Positions 61,504-64,000 of a stretch of DNA of 64,000 nucleotides are shown one piece after another. The stretch's first letter is position 1, and every line of letters starts with the position of its first letter. Source of the DNA: Salinibius halmophilus (GTDB lineage Bacteria; Pseudomonadota; Gammaproteobacteria; Pseudomonadales; Natronospirillaceae); contig NZ_QPEP01000006.1 in NCBI RefSeq assembly GCF_003577475.1, positions 1 through 64,000 on the forward strand, written 5' to 3'. Position numbers and translations under genes: made by a program. The notes below the pieces were generated by a model, which was not told where the DNA came from, searched no databases, and was given only the letters and a program-made list of their open reading frames with translations.

Positions 61504-61857
61504 ATGGCCAACGCGACTCAACGACTGATGAAAATTGCTGATGCAACAGCGTTAACTCTTGCTGGGTTAGCGCTCGCCTCAATGATCTTTGTTCCGTTCG
61601 CTGCCAGTGCCATTGCTGAGCAACAAGGTGTGGGCACTAATTGGTTAGCCGTGGCCATTATTGAAGTGATTAGCTTATTAACCGGCATTGGCGCATTTTT
61701 ATTAACTAGGCACCGTCCCCTTGGGCTGCTAATCACCTTGCTGCCTGCGGTTGCTTGGCTAGTGATTGGTGCATGGCCAGTCGCGATTGCTTATTTGGTT
61801 CTGCACTTTTTACTCATTGATTTGGCTTATCTGAAAGTCATGCAAGAAGCCAGGTAG
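61504..61857 (+). CDS. Small four-helix membrane protein
   Basis: 117 residues from ATG 61504, one base after the dbpA stop. Four hydrophobic helices (about 13-38, 47-64, 72-92, 93-110). No family recognised. The stop codon TAG lies inside the GTTGC-family repeat (61854-61886), so the repeat reaches into the coding end. Confidence 0.65.
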   Translation: MANATQRLMKIADATALTLAGLALASMIFVPFAASAIAEQQGVGTNWLAVAIIEVISLLTGIGAFLLTRHRPLGLLITLLPAVAWLVIGAWPVAIAYLVLHFLLIDLAYLKVMQEAR

Positions 61858-61886
61858 GTTGTACGGCGTTTTTTTTGCCGGGCAAC
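61854..61886. repeat. REP-like hairpin, GTTGC family, copy 3
   Basis: GTTGTACGGC and GCCGGGCAAC pair with the same internal A-G mismatch and one T-G pair. It covers the stop codon of the preceding gene. Confidence 0.7.
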
Positions 61887-61904
61887 ATGTATCGCCACCG
61901 AGCA

Positions 61905-61938
61905 ATTGTTTCCCGAACCTGCGGCTCGTGAAACCTAC
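61905..61938. repeat. REP-like element, GTTTCCC family
   Basis: GTTTCCCGAACCTGCGGCTC followed by GTGAAACCTAC, the same form as 366-400 with changes in the hairpin. It lies 24 bases before the MATE gene. Confidence 0.65.
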
Positions 61939-61961
61939 GTGAACCTAACCAAATTAATAAC

Positions 61962-63278
61962 ATGTCGGCTACCTCTTACACGCAAGGCTCTATACGCCAA
62001 CATATTTACCGTATGACGGCCTCGGCTGGCATTGGTTTGCTTGCCATGTTTTCAGCTGAGCTGGCCGATTTGTTCTTTATTAGTTGGCTTGGCAACCAAA
62101 CGCTTACTGCTGCGGTTGGGTTTGCTGCAACGCTGATCTTTTTCACCCATAGTGTCAATATTGGGTTAATGATTGCCACCGGTGCCGTGGTAAGCCGTGC
62201 CCTTGGCGAGCAAGCGACTAACAAAGCGAAGCGTTTGGTTAGCCACAGCTTGCTATTTAATGCCATGGTTAGCTTTGTCATTACCGCCGTCATTTGGTTT
62301 GCTCGCACGCCGCTTTTGCAGCTAATTGGTGCTGAGGGAGAAGCGCTGCAGGCTGCTTCTAGTTATTTGGCGATTGTATTGCCTGCTTTTCCTTTAGCCG
62401 CGGTAGGCATGGCCGCCGGTGGCATTATGCGTGCTAATGGAGATGCCAAAGGTGCTTTGTGGCTATCGCTTACCGGCGCTTTGGTAAATGTATTGCTCGA
62501 TCCACTCTTGATTTGGTGGTTATCCATTGAAGGGGCGGCCATTGCTAGTGTCGCGAGCCGCTTGGCAATGTTTGGTTATGGCGTTTATCGCGTAGCCGTG
62601 CATTACCGCTTGTTTGGTGCATTGCAAAAGCAATTGTTTGTGGGTGACGTGCGTCTATTCAGTGGTATCGGCTTGCCAGCCGTGTTAACCAACCTAGCAA
62701 CGCCTATTGGGGGTGCCGTGGTGATGGCCGCTATGGCTCAGTATGGCGAGGCGGCGGTTGCTGGCGCAGCCATCGTTGGTAGGCTGCAAATGCTTGCTTT
62801 TGTGGGTTTGTATGCCCTCTCGGGCGTAGTGGGCACCATAGCTGGGCGCAACTGGGGGGCGCAAGCTTTTGATAGAGTTGAGCGCACTATGAGTGAGTCG
62901 CTGCGCTTTATTGTGCTTTATTGCCTACTGGCTTGTGCGCTGTTAGCAGCATTAACGCCGATCGTCATCCACGGCTTTAACGCCAGCGGCGAGGCCGTTG
63001 TGCTCATTCAACTGTTCACCTTTGGCCTGTCGCTACACTATGTTTTTCAGGGCATGTCGTTTGTTAGTAACGCCATGTTTAATAATCTAGGCAAACCACG
63101 CTGGGCGACCTATTTTAACGTCGCCAAGGCTACCGTTTTTACCGCGCCATTCGCGTGGCTTGGTGCCTGGGTTTTAGACGCACCAGGTGTGCTAGTAGGG
63201 CAGGCGGTTGGTGCAGTATTGGTAGGGCTTTGGGGCTGGTTGGCATGCAAGCGTTACATTGCCAAATTAGCTAGCTGA
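61962..63278 (+). CDS. MATE family efflux transporter
   Basis: 438 residues, twelve helices in two homologous halves. Start 'GSIRQHIYRMTASAGIGLLAMFSAELADLFFISWLG' in parts and 'AGGIMRANGDAKGALWLSLTGALVNVLLDPLLIW' (in parts) are MATE signatures. It exports cationic drugs or metabolites with Na+ or H+. No clear ribosome site upstream; the REP element is close to the start. Confidence 0.93.
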   Translation: MSATSYTQGSIRQHIYRMTASAGIGLLAMFSAELADLFFISWLGNQTLTAAVGFAATLIFFTHSVNIGLMIATGAVVSRALGEQATNKAKRLVSHSLLFNAMVSFVITAVIWFARTPLLQLIGAEGEALQAASSYLAIVLPAFPLAAVGMAAGGIMRANGDAKGALWLSLTGALVNVLLDPLLIWWLSIEGAAIASVASRLAMFGYGVYRVAVHYRLFGALQKQLFVGDVRLFSGIGLPAVLTNLATPIGGAVVMAAMAQYGEAAVAGAAIVGRLQMLAFVGLYALSGVVGTIAGRNWGAQAFDRVERTMSESLRFIVLYCLLACALLAALTPIVIHGFNASGEAVVLIQLFTFGLSLHYVFQGMSFVSNAMFNNLGKPRWATYFNVAKATVFTAPFAWLGAWVLDAPGVLVGQAVGAVLVGLWGWLACKRYIAKLAS

Positions 63279-63348
63279 ATAGTCATTCAGACATGATTTT
63301 AACGGCGTGATACAGTTTAAGCGTTCAACAAGTGATTAAGGAATGATA

Positions 63349-63675
63349 ATGGACGCCAAAACTCGAACTGAACTGGTTTATTTGTATCTAGCCGCAATCT
63401 TCTTCCCGCTGTTTGCATCGGTAGCGGTCTTACTCACGTATCAATCTGGCGAGCAGCGCAATCCAATTATGTTGCGCCACGCAACCGTACTGATTTGGTT
63501 CGCTGGTATTCTTGTTGTCCCCTACGCCATCGCCGAAATATTATTAACCGGTAGGCTTGCCTTGATCATTCAACTTGTTGTGTTAGCCGTGCATGTTGGT
63601 TTGTTAGCGAAGGGCGCTTGGGCAATTAAAAACAGCCAACCAGTGCCAAAGGCGTTTGCTTGGTACACCAAATAA
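63349..63675 (+). CDS. Small membrane protein
   Basis: 108 residues from ATG 63349, with AAGGA 6 bases upstream. Three hydrophobic segments (about 8-30, 42-60, 64-88). No family recognised with confidence. It precedes the partial gene at 63717 by 41 bases on the same strand. Confidence 0.6.
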   Translation: MDAKTRTELVYLYLAAIFFPLFASVAVLLTYQSGEQRNPIMLRHATVLIWFAGILVVPYAIAEILLTGRLALIIQLVVLAVHVGLLAKGAWAIKNSQPVPKAFAWYTK

Positions 63676-63716
63676 CGCACTGCCAATATTATGTTGCACA
63701 GCCATTAGGGACAGCC

Positions 63717-64000
63717 ATGAGTTTTTCTAATAAAGCCATAGAGGCGCTGCCACAAGCGCAATCCATACCGCTTACACCTATTAGCCCCTTGCATGCTTGG
63801 TTTTGTTTAGTCATGCACACACTAGTGTTCGCCGTGTTGGCAGCGGTGTCGGCATTTTTTTTATGGCAGCCCTGGTTTGACTTGGTTTTCTTGCGGGATG
63901 TCGCGCCTTATACCCTAGGTGCCACGCTCGTTTTATTTGTACTCTTTGCTGGCTATCGCTTTGTTGCCAATCGCAAACTCGCTTATGGCGTGCGTGAGCA
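63717..64000 (+). CDS. Membrane protein, cut by window end (possible bacterial PH domain)
   Basis: The first 94 codons are inside the window, starting MSFSNKAIEALPQAQSIPL after AGGGA. Two hydrophobic helices follow (about 30-50 and 60-82), then a basic segment 'YRFVANRKLAYGVRE'. Two N-terminal helices followed by such a stretch recall YdbS-type bPH_2 proteins, but the domain itself lies beyond the window. Low certainty on function. Confidence 0.6.
   Translation, partial: MSFSNKAIEALPQAQSIPLTPISPLHAWFCLVMHTLVFAVLAAVSAFFLWQPWFDLVFLRDVAPYTLGATLVLFVLFAGYRFVANRKLAYGVRE

Overview
The window looks like chromosomal DNA of a free-living, probably marine, gammaproteobacterium related to the Pseudomonadales/Oceanospirillales. 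This rests on gene content and order: ubiC-ubiA-phoB-phoR and a nearby hup as in Pseudomonas, a PA4642-type gene beside trmB, ftsY-ftsE-ftsX-rpoH, a DnaQ-like exonuclease paired with a cNMP/CBS/DUF294 protein, a BCCT osmolyte carrier and secreted polysaccharide hydrolases. I cannot name the species.

Layout. 1-140: tail of an rRNA operon (5S rRNA and terminator). 180-740: palindromic repeats, then a CsrB/RsmZ-type small RNA gene that no ORF explains. 878-6179: a secreted sugar-dehydrogenase-like protein, two membrane proteins and a Lon protease. 6310-13144: a zinc block with zur, znuBC, znuA and a Zrg-like second importer around a Zur box. 13423-19992: rpmB-rpmG, cysZ, a response regulator, phoBR and ubiCA. 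20172-21591: hup, a PA4642-family gene and trmB. 21678-25640: an accessory island with two MNT/HEPN modules, one FitAB/VapBC-like module, two paralogous unknown genes and hairpin-rich non-coding DNA. 25642-34332: rpoH, ftsXE, ftsY, rsmD, coaD, a ferredoxin and ppnN. 34478-38864: a chitin-related locus. 38999-50877: trxA, a SutA-like protein, an HDOD protein, recG, a chemoreceptor, ridA, speA, a hybrid kinase and a VAO-type flavoprotein. 51106-58545: a FeeM/LuxI-like acyltransferase candidate, a BCCT carrier, the exonuclease/DUF294 pair and a BaeSR-like two-component system. 59042-64000: a divergent glycerate-kinase homologue, dbpA, a MATE pump and small membrane proteins.

The most unusual locus is 34478-38864. 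One gene encodes a periplasmic GH18 (chitinase-like) domain whose catalytic motif is lost, one transmembrane helix, a long cytoplasmic region and a C-terminal LytTR DNA-binding domain. It reads as a membrane-bound, one-component carbohydrate-responsive regulator. Directly downstream on the same strand lies a lipoprotein that fuses an intact GH18 chitinase to an intact GH16 glucanase-type domain. Together they suggest a sense-and-degrade unit for composite chitin/beta-glucan material, which is inference.

Other points of note: the CsrB-like RNA with 16 GGA motifs, even in its terminator loop; a two-copy intergenic hairpin element (13898-14054 and 58624-58891) with three compensatory base-pair changes and, in copy 1, 8-bp flanking direct repeats; paralogous PLDFSG proteins with a shared upstream block flanking a MNT/HEPN pair; and a divergent FeeM-like/VAO pair. 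All assignments were made by reading the sequence, without database searches.
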